Numbered from the stretch's first letter, positions 34,574 through 43,513 are shown. The stretch: DNA of 45,530 nt from an uncultured Bacteroidia bacterium (GCA_902767725.1 CACXIM010000026.1:1-45530), one strand, 5' to 3'. Numbers and translations: made by a program. The notes: a model not told the origin generated them from the sequence alone.

Positions 34574-36361
34574 ATGAAAAGACTTTATTGCATTCTCATC
34601 ACCATAATGGCAGTAGGGATCATGGGTTGTGACCACAACCCCAAGCCTGCCACAAACGTTAACTCCAAGGTCGATATGGTCATCATCCAACATGGGCAAC
34701 TGCAGTTCTACAACCTTGCGACCCAGAAGCTGGCGCCCTACGAAGCCGAAAAAGACAGCGTGGTCAACATGGCGTTCGACCGCAACAACCATCTGTATTA
34801 TACGGCTGCCCATGAACAAGACTTGGCACTGAAATGCATCGATCTTTCGGAAGCCAATCCCCAGCCCAAATTGTGCGCCAACTGGCAGCTGAAACTGAAC
34901 CAGATCACAGACTTTATGTTCGGTACCGGTGCCTCTGGCCTTGTCATGGATGCAAAAGAGGGAAACCTCTATTTGAATAGTTATTTTTTCGAAGACGAGA
35001 ATCATATTGATGCGGAATGCTTCAACATGGTATCTGGGCAGACAAAAGAGATGTCGAATATAGAGTATAACGATGCCGTTTATGGGAAATATGTGCCGCT
35101 GAAAGGGTTTTATAACGAACAGATTAAGTTCTATCATGTGACGCCGGAAGGCAAATACTGTCTCAACGACAAAATCGATTTTTCCACAATCTTCGATAAA
35201 GATGATTTGGAAGACATGTTTTTCTATCCAGTATTAATCAGCCCTGACGGCAAGCAGATCATATATGAAGCGGACGTCGAGATTGGCGAAGGCTGGGGTA
35301 GTTATTGCCTTGCCTCTAGCGACGGACAGCATCAAAGCATATTGAAGGATTCCGATACCTGGACTTTGAGTCCAAAGTGGCTTGAAGACGGCACGCTGGT
35401 CTATGTGGGTCTGGAACCTAGACCGGAGGATGACCCAACATTTAATGAGGAATGGAACAACACCCGTCGTTGTATCAAGATCATAACTCCCCAAGGTGAG
35501 ACTTCTGTTTTATGCTCCGATGCAGAAGAGTTTGCCCTCAATCCCATCGATAAGCCATTGGATCCGGTCAAGGAGAAACAAGCCCTTTTGGGTGGGTGCG
35601 ACATGGCCATTTTTGATGAAGGAAAAGTGACTTTCTACAATTCATCCACCAATACCATCATTCCTTTCGTGGCCGAAGACGATTACGTGGTTACTGGAGT
35701 CTTTGTTGATAATTCCTTTTATTACACCGTCGCTATCGGTGACGAATTGTATCTGAAACGGATCTATGCTGCAGACTATCTGAACTATCCCGAATTGCTC
35801 ACCGATTGGGATCTGAAGCTGAGTGATTGTGTCAACGATGAATGTGAGAAGGTCGCTTCGATGGTGGGTTATCCAGGTTTCCAGGAGATAGGAATACTCC
35901 ATGGGGTGGATCCCGAATATTGTAATTTCAAGGATTACAGATTTTATGACATTTATGCCCAAACCCAATGGGATGGTTGGGGCGATGACGGCATGTTGGG
36001 AAAGCATCTCGAAAATGAGGACTTGTTTAACGAGATTGCCCTGGGTTTGGAAGAGAAGGGAATCTCTGCAGTATTGTTAGAGATGAATCCATCCCATCAA
36101 TATATTGCTTTCGGTGATATTAAAGACTGGATGGATCAAGACATAGTCAATATCCCAGGCCATGGCCCGCTTTGCTTCTCTAGTCTTGATGGCAAGATGC
36201 AGGTGGCTTTGGAAGAAATCGACGTTGCCAATATGTACAACTGGGGCTGGCTGACCGATGACACGTTTGTCTTTTCCGATCGTGAAGGCATCAAGACGGT
36301 GTCTCTTGACGGCACCATAAAGGAGCTTTCGCCAGGCCGTTGGTTCGTGACGGGCTATTGA
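34574..36361 (+). CDS. Array lipoprotein 2, two fused units
   Basis: A 595-residue lipoprotein (Cys19 after MKRLYCILITIMAVGIMG) with two homologous halves. Unit A starts VDMVIIQHGQLQFYNLATQK and ends near CIKIITPQGETSVLCSD. Unit B starts CDMAIFDEGKVTFYNSSTN (about residue 340) and ends EGIKTVSLDGTIKELSPGR and VTGY. Unit A has SPDGKQIIYEADVE and SPKWLEDGTLVYVG, PD40-like. Unit B carries cysteine pairs (LSDCVNDEC, GPLCFSSLDGK) that recur in genes 4-6. Presumably exported to the envelope; function unknown. Confidence 0.85.
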   Translation: MKRLYCILITIMAVGIMGCDHNPKPATNVNSKVDMVIIQHGQLQFYNLATQKLAPYEAEKDSVVNMAFDRNNHLYYTAAHEQDLALKCIDLSEANPQPKLCANWQLKLNQITDFMFGTGASGLVMDAKEGNLYLNSYFFEDENHIDAECFNMVSGQTKEMSNIEYNDAVYGKYVPLKGFYNEQIKFYHVTPEGKYCLNDKIDFSTIFDKDDLEDMFFYPVLISPDGKQIIYEADVEIGEGWGSYCLASSDGQHQSILKDSDTWTLSPKWLEDGTLVYVGLEPRPEDDPTFNEEWNNTRRCIKIITPQGETSVLCSDAEEFALNPIDKPLDPVKEKQALLGGCDMAIFDEGKVTFYNSSTNTIIPFVAEDDYVVTGVFVDNSFYYTVAIGDELYLKRIYAADYLNYPELLTDWDLKLSDCVNDECEKVASMVGYPGFQEIGILHGVDPEYCNFKDYRFYDIYAQTQWDGWGDDGMLGKHLENEDLFNEIALGLEEKGISAVLLEMNPSHQYIAFGDIKDWMDQDIVNIPGHGPLCFSSLDGKMQVALEEIDVANMYNWGWLTDDTFVFSDREGIKTVSLDGTIKELSPGRWFVTGY

Positions 36362-36388
36362 AAATAATAACAACAAATACCTACTACT

Positions 36389-37439
36389 ATGAAAAGACAC
36401 ATTTATTCTCTCCTAATGCTGCTGACGATGGGTTTGGCCAGTTGCAACATTACCATCAAACCCGACCCGAACAGTGTTACGACGAATGTCGATAGTGTGG
36501 AAGTTACCGTCAATATGAAAGTGTATGGAGATTCTATTGTCTCCCAACCTGTCGACCTATTCGACTACAGCGGTCATGACGCCTTTTGAGGCCGAAAAGG
36601 ACAGCGTGGTGAACTGCGTCTTCACTGGCGACAACAAGGTGTATTACTGCGTGGCCTGCAAACCGAAGATCCTGCTGCGCTGCGTTGACCTGGAACAAGC
36701 CGACCCACAGCCGCAGGAGCTCGCCGATTGGGGCATTCCCTACGAAAAGTGCGTGACCGAGACCTACGGCACCGTTTCGCCTTTGGAGTATTACCGTGGA
36801 CGTAACCAACTCGGCTTGTGGTACGACTTCAGCTGGGATTCCTATTCGCTGACGAGGCGGAAACTCTACAACATGGAAACCGGGACGGTCACCGAGGTGG
36901 ATTGGGACACCTGGGAGAGAGAAGGTGCTGATTCGGACGATGACGAGTATCGCTATATCAGCACAAGAAACGAGTTGCAGGAGTACTTGTCCACTGAGGA
37001 CGGAAACTATTATTTTACTGACGGCACCCCCGTTTGCCTCTCCGACCAGATTGACCCCAAGAAGTATGTGTCCTCACCGGAGTATTACATCGGTGCGGAA
37101 TACGATTACGTGTCCTCATCCCCCGATAACACGAAAGTGTTGTATATGATCATTGTGGAATATGGCGACTTCCCTCATGGCATCCTGGCCATCTCGAGCA
37201 CCGACGGCAAACTTCAGATCCCACTCGAAGACACCGACTGCACCGGCTACACCGCCGAATGGCTCGACGACGGATCGCTGGTCTATGTCGGCGAGGAACC
37301 GCTCTCACCCGATGATCCCGATTACAATGCCAACTGGCACTACCGCACCCATTGCATCAAGCGCGTCTATCCTGACGGACACATTGACATTATCGCCCAT
37401 TGCGGCGAATTTGTGAAAAAACAATCCTTGCTTCATTAA
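36389..37439 (+). pseudogene. Array lipoprotein 3, frameshifted
   Basis: The ATG at 36389 starts a lipoprotein signal (MKRHIYSLLMLLTMGLASC, Cys19) whose frame stops at 36589. The homologous remainder (NLSTYSTTAVMTPFEAEKD onward, through SPDNTKVLYMI, SSTDGKLQIPL, WLDDGSLVYVGEEP) runs in another frame to 37439. Alignment with genes 1, 2 and 4 places the shift at about 36530-36540, one extra base in net terms. The rest is intact and ends at a point matching the end of unit A, so this is a type A single-unit gene. It is either recently broken or carries a sequencing error. Confidence 0.8.
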
Positions 37440-37450
37440 AAACTTACCAC

Positions 37451-39250
37451 ATGAAAAAAACACTATTCGTTCTCATTGCAGCATTGGCACTGGGGGTCAT
37501 GAGCTGCGACCGCACCATCCCGCATGTCGATGTCGTGATCATCAATCACGGACAGATGCAATTCTACAACCATGCGACACAGAAACTGACGCCGTATGAA
37601 GCCGAAACCGACAGCGTGGTCAACGTCTTATTCGACAAGAGCGACCATCTGTTCTATACGGCAGCCCATCAGCAAGCCTTGACGCTGAAGTCCCTCGATC
37701 TTACGGAATCCCATCCGCAACCCAAGGTATGCGCCAGCTGGAAGCTGACGTTGGATCAGATTACGGATTGGGTGTACGGAACGGGTGCCGAGGGTATGTT
37801 CTTGGATGAAGCCCTGGAAAACCTCTATTTGATGCGGGGTAGCTTCGAGGATGACGATCCTATCTATGCAGAGGCCTTCAATATCGCTTCTGGCACCAAA
37901 AAGGAATTGTCGTTCGAGGAATATGAACCTATCAGCGGCTTAAGCATCGCACTAGACCATTTCTATAGCGAACAAGAGAAGTTCTATTATGCGACTCCTA
38001 AAGGCAAAGTGTGCCTCAACGATCAAATCGATATCCGTAGCGATAACCATGACAAGTTTGCATGGGGAGACGTGGAGTACCTTCCGGTAAAGATGAGTCA
38101 GGATGGAAAGAAGATTGTGTTTGAATATACCTATGAGGTAGAAGGAGGTTATGGACGATACTGTGTTGCCGACAGCGACGGACAGCATCAAACGTTGCTG
38201 AAAGATTCGAATATGTGGACCATATCTCCCGAGTGGCTCGCCGATGGCTCCATGATCTATGTCGGAGGAGAACCCAGACCGGAAAGCGACCCGGATTACG
38301 ATGCTGAATGGAACACGACCCGTTATTGCATCAAGATCATCGATCCTCAAGGCGCGACTTCTTTGGTGGCTTCCGATGCCGAAGTTTATTATGTCAATCC
38401 GGTCGAGCCATTGAAGCCAAGAGAGAAACAAAACTCCATGTATGGCTGCGATATGGCCATCGTCGACAACGGAAAGTTGACGTTCTACAACTCCACTGAC
38501 AACACCTTCGTCCCCATGGTGATCGAAAAGGATCGCGTGGTCAGCGCCACCTTCGTCGAGGAAGACTGCTTGTATTACACCGTTGCGATTGGCGATAGAC
38601 TCTATCTGAAAACGTTATATACGGCATCCTTCATGGGACCCTACATGGTCACCGACTGGGACCTGAAACTGGGCGATTGCTACTCGGAAAACTGCGGAAT
38701 GGTTTCACCGATGCATCATGTTATCGCAAAATCTGCCGACGACCCCTATGGTGTCCTGTTGGTCGGAATAGATTGTGGCTTGGATGAGGATCTGTGCGTG
38801 TTCAGTGGCGTCAAATACTATAACAACGAAAGCGGTGTGATAACAGACTACTGGCCCGAAGAATACAACACCGACGATGAGTTTGCGGAGCGGGAAAAAC
38901 TTATGAAAGAATTGAAGCTGAAGAACTTGTCAAGGTTCGATCTCAACATCCCTTCTGAGGTTGAGGAAAACAAACTGGAAGTGTATTCCATCTCGCCGTC
39001 TCACGATTGCATCGCCTACGCCTATTATACGGAATTGGGCCCCAAAGGAGGAAGTGGCCCGCTTTGCTTCGCCACGGTCGACGGCAAAGTGAAGATGGCC
39101 TTGGGAGGCACCGACGTCCAGAACATGTATTATGGATGGCTGAACGACGGTCGACTGGCCTATTCCGACAAAGAAGGCATCAAGGCTGTTGCCGCTGATG
39201 GCACCATCACGAAGATTTCGGATGGCAAAATATTCGTAACCGTACATTGA
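37451..39250 (+). CDS. Array lipoprotein 4, two fused units
   Basis: A 599-residue lipoprotein from the ATG at 37451 (MKKTLFVLIAALALGVMSC, Cys19); the frame is open from 37400 but only this start gives the signal. Same A plus B architecture as gene 2: VDVVIINHGQMQFYNHATQK and SQDGKKIVFEYTYE in unit A; CDMAIVDNGKLTFYNSTDN (about residue 335), LGDCYSENC, GPLCFATVDGKVKMAL, YGWLNDGRLAYSDKEGIK and VTVH in unit B. It is clearly a duplicate of gene 2 (34574). It starts 11 bases after gene 3. Confidence 0.87.
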   Translation: MKKTLFVLIAALALGVMSCDRTIPHVDVVIINHGQMQFYNHATQKLTPYEAETDSVVNVLFDKSDHLFYTAAHQQALTLKSLDLTESHPQPKVCASWKLTLDQITDWVYGTGAEGMFLDEALENLYLMRGSFEDDDPIYAEAFNIASGTKKELSFEEYEPISGLSIALDHFYSEQEKFYYATPKGKVCLNDQIDIRSDNHDKFAWGDVEYLPVKMSQDGKKIVFEYTYEVEGGYGRYCVADSDGQHQTLLKDSNMWTISPEWLADGSMIYVGGEPRPESDPDYDAEWNTTRYCIKIIDPQGATSLVASDAEVYYVNPVEPLKPREKQNSMYGCDMAIVDNGKLTFYNSTDNTFVPMVIEKDRVVSATFVEEDCLYYTVAIGDRLYLKTLYTASFMGPYMVTDWDLKLGDCYSENCGMVSPMHHVIAKSADDPYGVLLVGIDCGLDEDLCVFSGVKYYNNESGVITDYWPEEYNTDDEFAEREKLMKELKLKNLSRFDLNIPSEVEENKLEVYSISPSHDCIAYAYYTELGPKGGSGPLCFATVDGKVKMALGGTDVQNMYYGWLNDGRLAYSDKEGIKAVAADGTITKISDGKIFVTVH

Positions 39251-39277
39251 AAATCAAACCTTAAATAATAATTAAAA

Positions 39278-40195
39278 ATGAAAAAAACATTTATTCTGTT
39301 CATGATCGCCGCGGCATTCGTAATGATGGGCTGCGACAACACTCAAAAAACCAACAATGCAAACCTGAACCAAGCTGAAGAGGTCGTCACCCTCAAGGGC
39401 TGCGACATGGCCGTCTTCGACAACGGAAAGGTGACGTTCTACAATTCATCCACTGACAAGTTTGTCCCGTTCGCCGACGAAAAGGATAACGTGATCAGCG
39501 GTGTTTTCAGCGATGAAAACGAGTTTTATTACACTGTCTCGGTCAATGACGAGCTCTATCTGAAAAAGGTCGATCTCTCTGCCGACAAACCTGCTCCGGT
39601 CCAGATTGTCGATTGGGGGCTGAAGCTGAACGACTGTGTCGTCGACAGTTGCGAAAAGTGCGCGTCAATGGTCTATTATTATATTGATGTCCCATTTGTC
39701 GGTATTGAATATAATATGGGCGAGATGTGCGAGGGTTTCATAGATAATAAATACTATATGATTGAAGGACAAACCCTGAGTGACGGCTGGCCGGAAGGCG
39801 TGGATGAGGGTATGGTTGCGTATCAGAATTTCATTGATAACGTGCATTTCATTGCTTTGCCCATCGAAGAAGGTGGAGAGGAGAAGCGTTACTATTACTG
39901 CGATGTAGATTTTGCCGTGTATCCTGAGGAAGAGTTGCCTAATCATCTGGTCTGCATCAGCGACAAAATCAATTTCCATGAAGGTAAATACGAGGGATAT
40001 GAAGGCCAACCTGAGTTCACGTACCTTGACCTCAGCCCCGAATCCGATTGCGTTGCATACGCTGCCATTATGGAATGGGGTCGCGGTGGCCGTGGTCCGC
40101 TGTGCTTCGCCACGCTCGACGGCAAGGTGCAGAAGCTGTTGGCCTACGATGCTTGCTACGGATGGCTGAACAATAACAAGCTGGCTTTCTCCTGA
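39278..40195 (+). CDS. Array lipoprotein 5, single B unit, C-terminally truncated
   Basis: A 305-residue lipoprotein (MKKTFILFMIAAAFVMMGC, Cys19) with one type B unit: CDMAVFDNGKVTFYNSSTD, YYTVSVNDELYLKKVDL, LNDCVVDSCEKC, CISDKINF, GPLCFATLDGKVQKLL, YGWLNNNKLAFS. It stops there, lacking the roughly 30-residue end (DEDGIKTVSPDGTIKK ... FVTVY) present in gene 6. The TGA stop is formed at the junction with gene 6, so the end was lost by deletion. It may still be made, but the last propeller-like strand would be missing. Confidence 0.85.
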   Translation: MKKTFILFMIAAAFVMMGCDNTQKTNNANLNQAEEVVTLKGCDMAVFDNGKVTFYNSSTDKFVPFADEKDNVISGVFSDENEFYYTVSVNDELYLKKVDLSADKPAPVQIVDWGLKLNDCVVDSCEKCASMVYYYIDVPFVGIEYNMGEMCEGFIDNKYYMIEGQTLSDGWPEGVDEGMVAYQNFIDNVHFIALPIEEGGEEKRYYYCDVDFAVYPEEELPNHLVCISDKINFHEGKYEGYEGQPEFTYLDLSPESDCVAYAAIMEWGRGGRGPLCFATLDGKVQKLLAYDACYGWLNNNKLAFS

Positions 40196-40206
40196 AAAAG
40201 ACTCTA

Positions 40207-41187
40207 TTGCTTCTGTTTGTCCTCATGGCGTTTGGATTGTTGGGTTGCGACAGCAATCCGCTCCCTGCCCAGACCCAAACGTCAGATGCTGTTGCTGTTG
40301 CCCCTCTTAAGGGCTGCGACATGGCTATCTTTGACGACGGGAAAGTGACCTTCTACAACTCACGCACGAATTCGCTTGTTCCTTTCGTTGACGAACAGAA
40401 TCGTGTGATTAACGGCGTTTTCCTCAAGGAAAACGAGTTTTATTACACCGTCGTGATTGATGATGAGCTCTATTTGAAAAAGGTCGACCTTTTGGCTTCT
40501 CATCCCGCTCTGGTCATGCTCACGGACTGGGACCTGAAACTCAGCGATTGCTTTTTTGACAGTTGCGGTTATGCCACCATGTCGAGCTATTCCAACGTCC
40601 CGATGATAGGAATTCAGCATAACATGGGTGAGATGTTCTGCGAGTTTATGGATGACAGATTCTATCTGCCCGACCATAATACGAAAAGCGAAGGATGGCC
40701 TGATGAAGTCAACATGGGCGACGGCGCCGATGAGCAGTGGATTCAGCTTTTGAACGACCAAGACCTTTTCAAACAAGAAGAGGTGGTGGTGGAAGGTGCC
40801 GACGAGGATAAGAGTTACTATTACTATGTTCCGGATGAGTCGGGTGATGAGCGAATCTGCATCAGCGACAAGATCGACTTCGAGATCTTCAAGGGCGAGT
40901 ATTCCTATGAGCCTCAGTTTGAGCTTCTTGGATTGAACCCTCTGCGTGACTGCGTTGTCTACGGTGCGCTTATTGACTGGGGTCATGTCGGCCACGGACC
41001 GCTTTGCTTCGCCACGCTCGACGGCAAGGTTCAGAAGGCTTTGTACTACGATTGTCAAGAGGCTTGTTATGGCTGGCTGGCCAACGGCAAGCTGGCTTTC
41101 TCCGATGAGGATGGCATCAAGACGGTGTCGCCTGACGGTACAATCAAGAAGATCTGTTCTGGCGATAAGTTCGTGACAGTCTATTGA
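40207..41187 (+). CDS. Array lipoprotein 6, single B unit, start codon lost
   Basis: A type B lipoprotein ending EDGIKTVSPDGTIKKICSGD and VTVY. The first usual start in frame is TTG at 40207 (326 residues), but the frame is open further: CTG AAA AAG ACT CTA at 40192 would give MKKTLLLLFVLMAFGLLGC with Cys19, exactly as in the other five genes. The original ATG has apparently become CTG through the deletion that truncated gene 5, and this CTG overlaps the gene 5 TGA. Translation may therefore depend on coupling or on the weak TTG. Motifs: CDMAIFDDGKVTFYNSRTN, LSDCFFDSCG, CISDKIDF, GPLCFATLDGKVQKAL. Confidence 0.83.
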   Translation: MLLFVLMAFGLLGCDSNPLPAQTQTSDAVAVAPLKGCDMAIFDDGKVTFYNSRTNSLVPFVDEQNRVINGVFLKENEFYYTVVIDDELYLKKVDLLASHPALVMLTDWDLKLSDCFFDSCGYATMSSYSNVPMIGIQHNMGEMFCEFMDDRFYLPDHNTKSEGWPDEVNMGDGADEQWIQLLNDQDLFKQEEVVVEGADEDKSYYYYVPDESGDERICISDKIDFEIFKGEYSYEPQFELLGLNPLRDCVVYGALIDWGHVGHGPLCFATLDGKVQKALYYDCQEACYGWLANGKLAFSDEDGIKTVSPDGTIKKICSGDKFVTVY

Positions 41188-41221
41188 TTAGTAACAGTTC
41201 AAAAAAGCTTCTTAGCTGTAA

Positions 41222-41288
41222 GCCATCAGCCGTCAGCTATCAGCTCGGTAGCATTTCGGCTGACTGCTGATGGCTGACTGCTGACGGC
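41222..41288. repeat. GCCATCAGC / GCTGATGGC inverted repeat cluster
   Basis: GCCATCAGC (41222) pairs with GCTGATGGC (41266), and GCCGTCAGC (41229) with GCTGACGGC (41280). Several overlapping GCnnTCAGC units on each side permit alternative hairpins. It follows the last gene of the lipoprotein array and faces the convergent gene at 41345, so it could end transcription from both sides. Confidence 0.75.
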
Positions 41289-41344
41289 CAAGTTTTCTTG
41301 CCTTTTACATAAACTAATTCTGCTCGGCCTTAGGGCTTGCAAGC

Positions 41345-42121
41345 TCAGAAATGGATCAGAGGCTCTTCTTTGGAACTGAGGATTAATGTGCTGCCTTCGT
41401 TGATATAAGTTACGACATCCTTGCCGCCTTTGGTGATTTCGCAGATGGTGAGTTCATCGCTGAGTACCTCTTTGACTTTGGCCGCTCCGATGGTTTTGTA
41501 AAAGGTGCGGCCTGAGATTTCCGATTCCACTTGTATGTCGAAATAGAGTCCTTCACAAATGCCGATGTTAGGACCTGCATCGATGATGGCGGTTTGGGCT
41601 TTGTTCTTTTTCACATCCTGCAATGTCGCGATAGGCACTTTGACGATACAACCATTGTCAACCAGTCGGCGTAAGTCTTGGTCGGAGAATTTGAGGCAGC
41701 CAGTGGCGGCTTTATCTGGGTCTTGGTCGGTATTGGTAAAAAAGCTGTTGCGTGTTGCCACTATTTTGTCTGTTTTGGCATCAGTCATCACGAGGGTGTA
41801 ATTGACTTTACAGGAATAGTAGGTGTATTCTGCTCCGGTGAGGAGTTGCGTACCCGTCTTTTGTTCGGTGGCGACTTCACCTATGTTAGCGGTGATGATG
41901 AAGTCCACTTCGTCGGCCATATTGGTTTCGGCCACGTCATTCCAATTGATCGCCGTCACCCGGCAAATCGGCATGGCAGCGAGGCAGGCGCTAAACATTT
42001 CTTCGGTGTAGTAGCCGGTGAAGTCGGCAATGGCGACAGTGTACTTCTCAGTGGTGTATTGCGCATTGCAGATTTGAAGCCCGCAGATGATGAAGCAGAC
42101 AAGAGTGATCAATTTTTTCAT
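41345..42121 (-). CDS. Exported protein of unknown function
   Basis: A 258-residue protein from the ATG at 42121 with signal peptide MKKLITLVCFIICGLQICNA. The frame is open to 42358, but that part runs antisense-free through the tRNA-Gln gene and is not coding. The mature start KYTVAIADFTGYY and the later IGICEGLYFDIQVESE ... KTIGAAKVKEV recall CsgG/LpoB-like envelope proteins; this is a weak inference. It probably sits in the periplasm. The upstream tRNA is on the same strand. Confidence 0.75.
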   Translation of the reverse strand: MKKLITLVCFIICGLQICNAQYTTEKYTVAIADFTGYYTEEMFSACLAAMPICRVTAINWNDVAETNMADEVDFIITANIGEVATEQKTGTQLLTGAEYTYYSCKVNYTLVMTDAKTDKIVATRNSFFTNTDQDPDKAATGCLKFSDQDLRRLVDNGCIVKVPIATLQDVKKNKAQTAIIDAGPNIGICEGLYFDIQVESEISGRTFYKTIGAAKVKEVLSDELTICEITKGGKDVVTYINEGSTLILSSKEEPLIHF

Positions 42122-42204
42122 AGTGTTAGATAGTGTTAATTTTTTGTTGTTTGTACTTATACAAATAAACCGCCGTAAGAAGGAGTTACAGCGGTCTATT
42201 CTTG

Positions 42205-42275
42205 TTGCCCAACCAGGATTCGAACCTAGACTAACTGATCCAGAGTCAGTTGTGCTGCCATTACACCATTGGGCA
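42205..42275 (-). tRNA. tRNA-Gln (anticodon CTG)
   Basis: The minus strand from 42275 folds as a complete tRNA of 71 bases. The acceptor TGCCCAA pairs with TTGGGCA, the anticodon stem ACTGA/TCAGT carries loop CTCTGGA (anticodon CTG, reading CAG), and the T arm CTAGG/CCTGG holds TTCGAAT. The U1-A72 end pair is usual for tRNA-Gln. CCA is not encoded. Confidence 0.96.
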
Positions 42276-42385
42276 TCCAAATCGGCTGCAAAAATACGCT
42301 TTTTTTGAATGCTGCAAGTAAAATGGGATATTTTTTTTCGGATTTTTTTGCTCATCATGAATGGGGTAGGATAAAAGCCTCATTC

Positions 42386-43113
42386 TCAGTATTTGTTGAA
42401 ACGCGATCCCCAGTTGTACGACAACATGAAGGTGACGAAGAGCCAGCGGTCGCGCTCCGAGTCGATGATGGAGACGCCCATGGGGAAACACTCTACCTTG
42501 ACGTCGACGTTGATGGCCTGCACCGAGGTGCGCGACCGAGGCCTTTGGTGAAGGCCGAACGCCCCAGGATGTCGATGCCTTGCTCGAAGGTCTGCTCTTG
42601 CACCGTCTCCACATAGCCGCCCGAGCCGTTGGGGATATAGGTGACCACTTGGTAGTAATAAGGCTTGAGCAGCGCCAAGGATGCGCCGAATTCGTAGGTC
42701 CAACGCGTTTCGATGCCACCCCAATAGGGTTTGCCGAAGATGCGTCGCTCCTCGCCATAGCCGAAGCGGGCCACATAAACGTAGTTCAGCTTGCCGTAGA
42801 CGAAAGGACGCATGTTGACGGTGGAGATGTTCAAGGTCTTGATCTCCTTGAGCGAGCGCAGCGACACCACCTCGGCCTCCCAGTTGCGCGTCAGGTTGAT
42901 GCTCTTGATGCGCCCTATCTTGAATCCTGCGCCAAAGCCCCGTGTGTGGATGGCCACGTTGAAGGTGTTCTGGTGGTTGTAGACCAGCTTCTCCTCCAAG
43001 GGTTTGTCGTTATCGCTTTGGATGTCGATGTTCTGCGCAGGCAACAAAAAAGCGCACGCTCCGAAAAGCGTGAGCATGAGGATGCGCAATAGGCGTTGTT
43101 TGACGGCAGTCAT
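42386..43113 (-). pseudogene. Probable outer-membrane barrel protein, frameshifted
   Basis: From the ATG at 43113 (a GTG at 43131 is less likely) the frame gives a signal peptide (ILMLTLFGACAFLLPAQ) and barrel-like strands (INLTRNWEAEVVSLRSLK, YGKLNYVYVARFGYGEE). After GRSAFTKGLG, at about 42530, the sense shifts to another frame that continues VQAINVDVKVECFPMGVSI and ends SYNWGSRFNKY at 42386. Net length is one base short of a multiple of three. Joined, it makes a normal barrel protein of about 243 residues. The following frame looks well kept, so a sequencing error or a recent mutation is likely. It starts 23 bases after the small lipoprotein. Confidence 0.78.
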
Positions 43114-43136
43114 GGCAATGCCTCCCAACACCTAAA

Positions 43137-43268
43137 TTAATAGCGCGTCTCCTTGATATATTTTTGAGATTCGCCGTAGGCCGGGCAGGTCTTGCTTGAC
43201 CCACAAGAAGTCAGGATAATGCCTGAAACAAAGGCGATTAACAGGGCAATGACAAGTTTTCTCTTCAT
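43137..43268 (-). CDS. Small CPAYG lipoprotein
   Basis: A 43-residue lipoprotein. Signal MKRKLVIALLIAFVSGIILTSC with Cys22 as lipid-modified residue; the mature part is only GSSKTCPAYGESQKYIKETRY. Small Bacteroidota lipoproteins with the C-P-A-Y motif near the lipid Cys are known to me, without defined function, often beside barrel genes. A near-consensus -7 box (TTACTTTG) lies upstream on the minus strand. It is the first gene before the frameshifted barrel gene. Confidence 0.8.
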   Translation of the reverse strand: MKRKLVIALLIAFVSGIILTSCGSSKTCPAYGESQKYIKETRY

Positions 43269-43365
43269 AGAAATCAAATTTGATTTGCAAAGTAACGCAT
43301 TTTTCTCCGAAAAATTGCCATCTTTGCAGAGATTTTTCTAAACAAACAAGCTAAGGTCCCTGAGC

Positions 43366-43505
43366 CCGAGGTTGCTGAGCAAAGTCGAAGCATCGAAGGG
43401 CCGACCACTACTGGACAATTATTACCCTAGATCGCTTCGTTCCTCGCGATGACGCAAGCGTCAACTGAACAACTGAACAACTGAATAACTGAACAACTGA
43501 ACAAC
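43366..43505. repeat. Mosaic repeat leader before ung
   Basis: Contains a degenerate GGTCCCTGAGC...TCGAAGGGCC element (43366-43402), then GATCGCTTCGTTCCTCGCGATGACG (43431-43455; two inner CGCGA/TCGC arms), and five 8-base units TGAACAAC (one reads TGAATAAC) at 43466-43505. No promoter box is seen near the ung start. Confidence 0.6.
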
Positions 43506-43513
43506 TAAAAAAG

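Noticed and set aside
36389-36589. Independent 66-residue lipoprotein gene
   Set aside because: Its 5' end aligns with the paralogous array genes and the homologous rest follows in another frame, so it is a fragment of gene 3.
42122-42358. N-terminal extension of the exported protein at 41345
   Set aside because: It would translate the tRNA-Gln gene; the signal peptide starts at 42121.
43437-43505. Tandem 8-base repeats before ung as a phase-variation switch
   Set aside because: They lie outside the coding frame, are imperfect and have no promoter box around them, so an effect on ung is unsupported.
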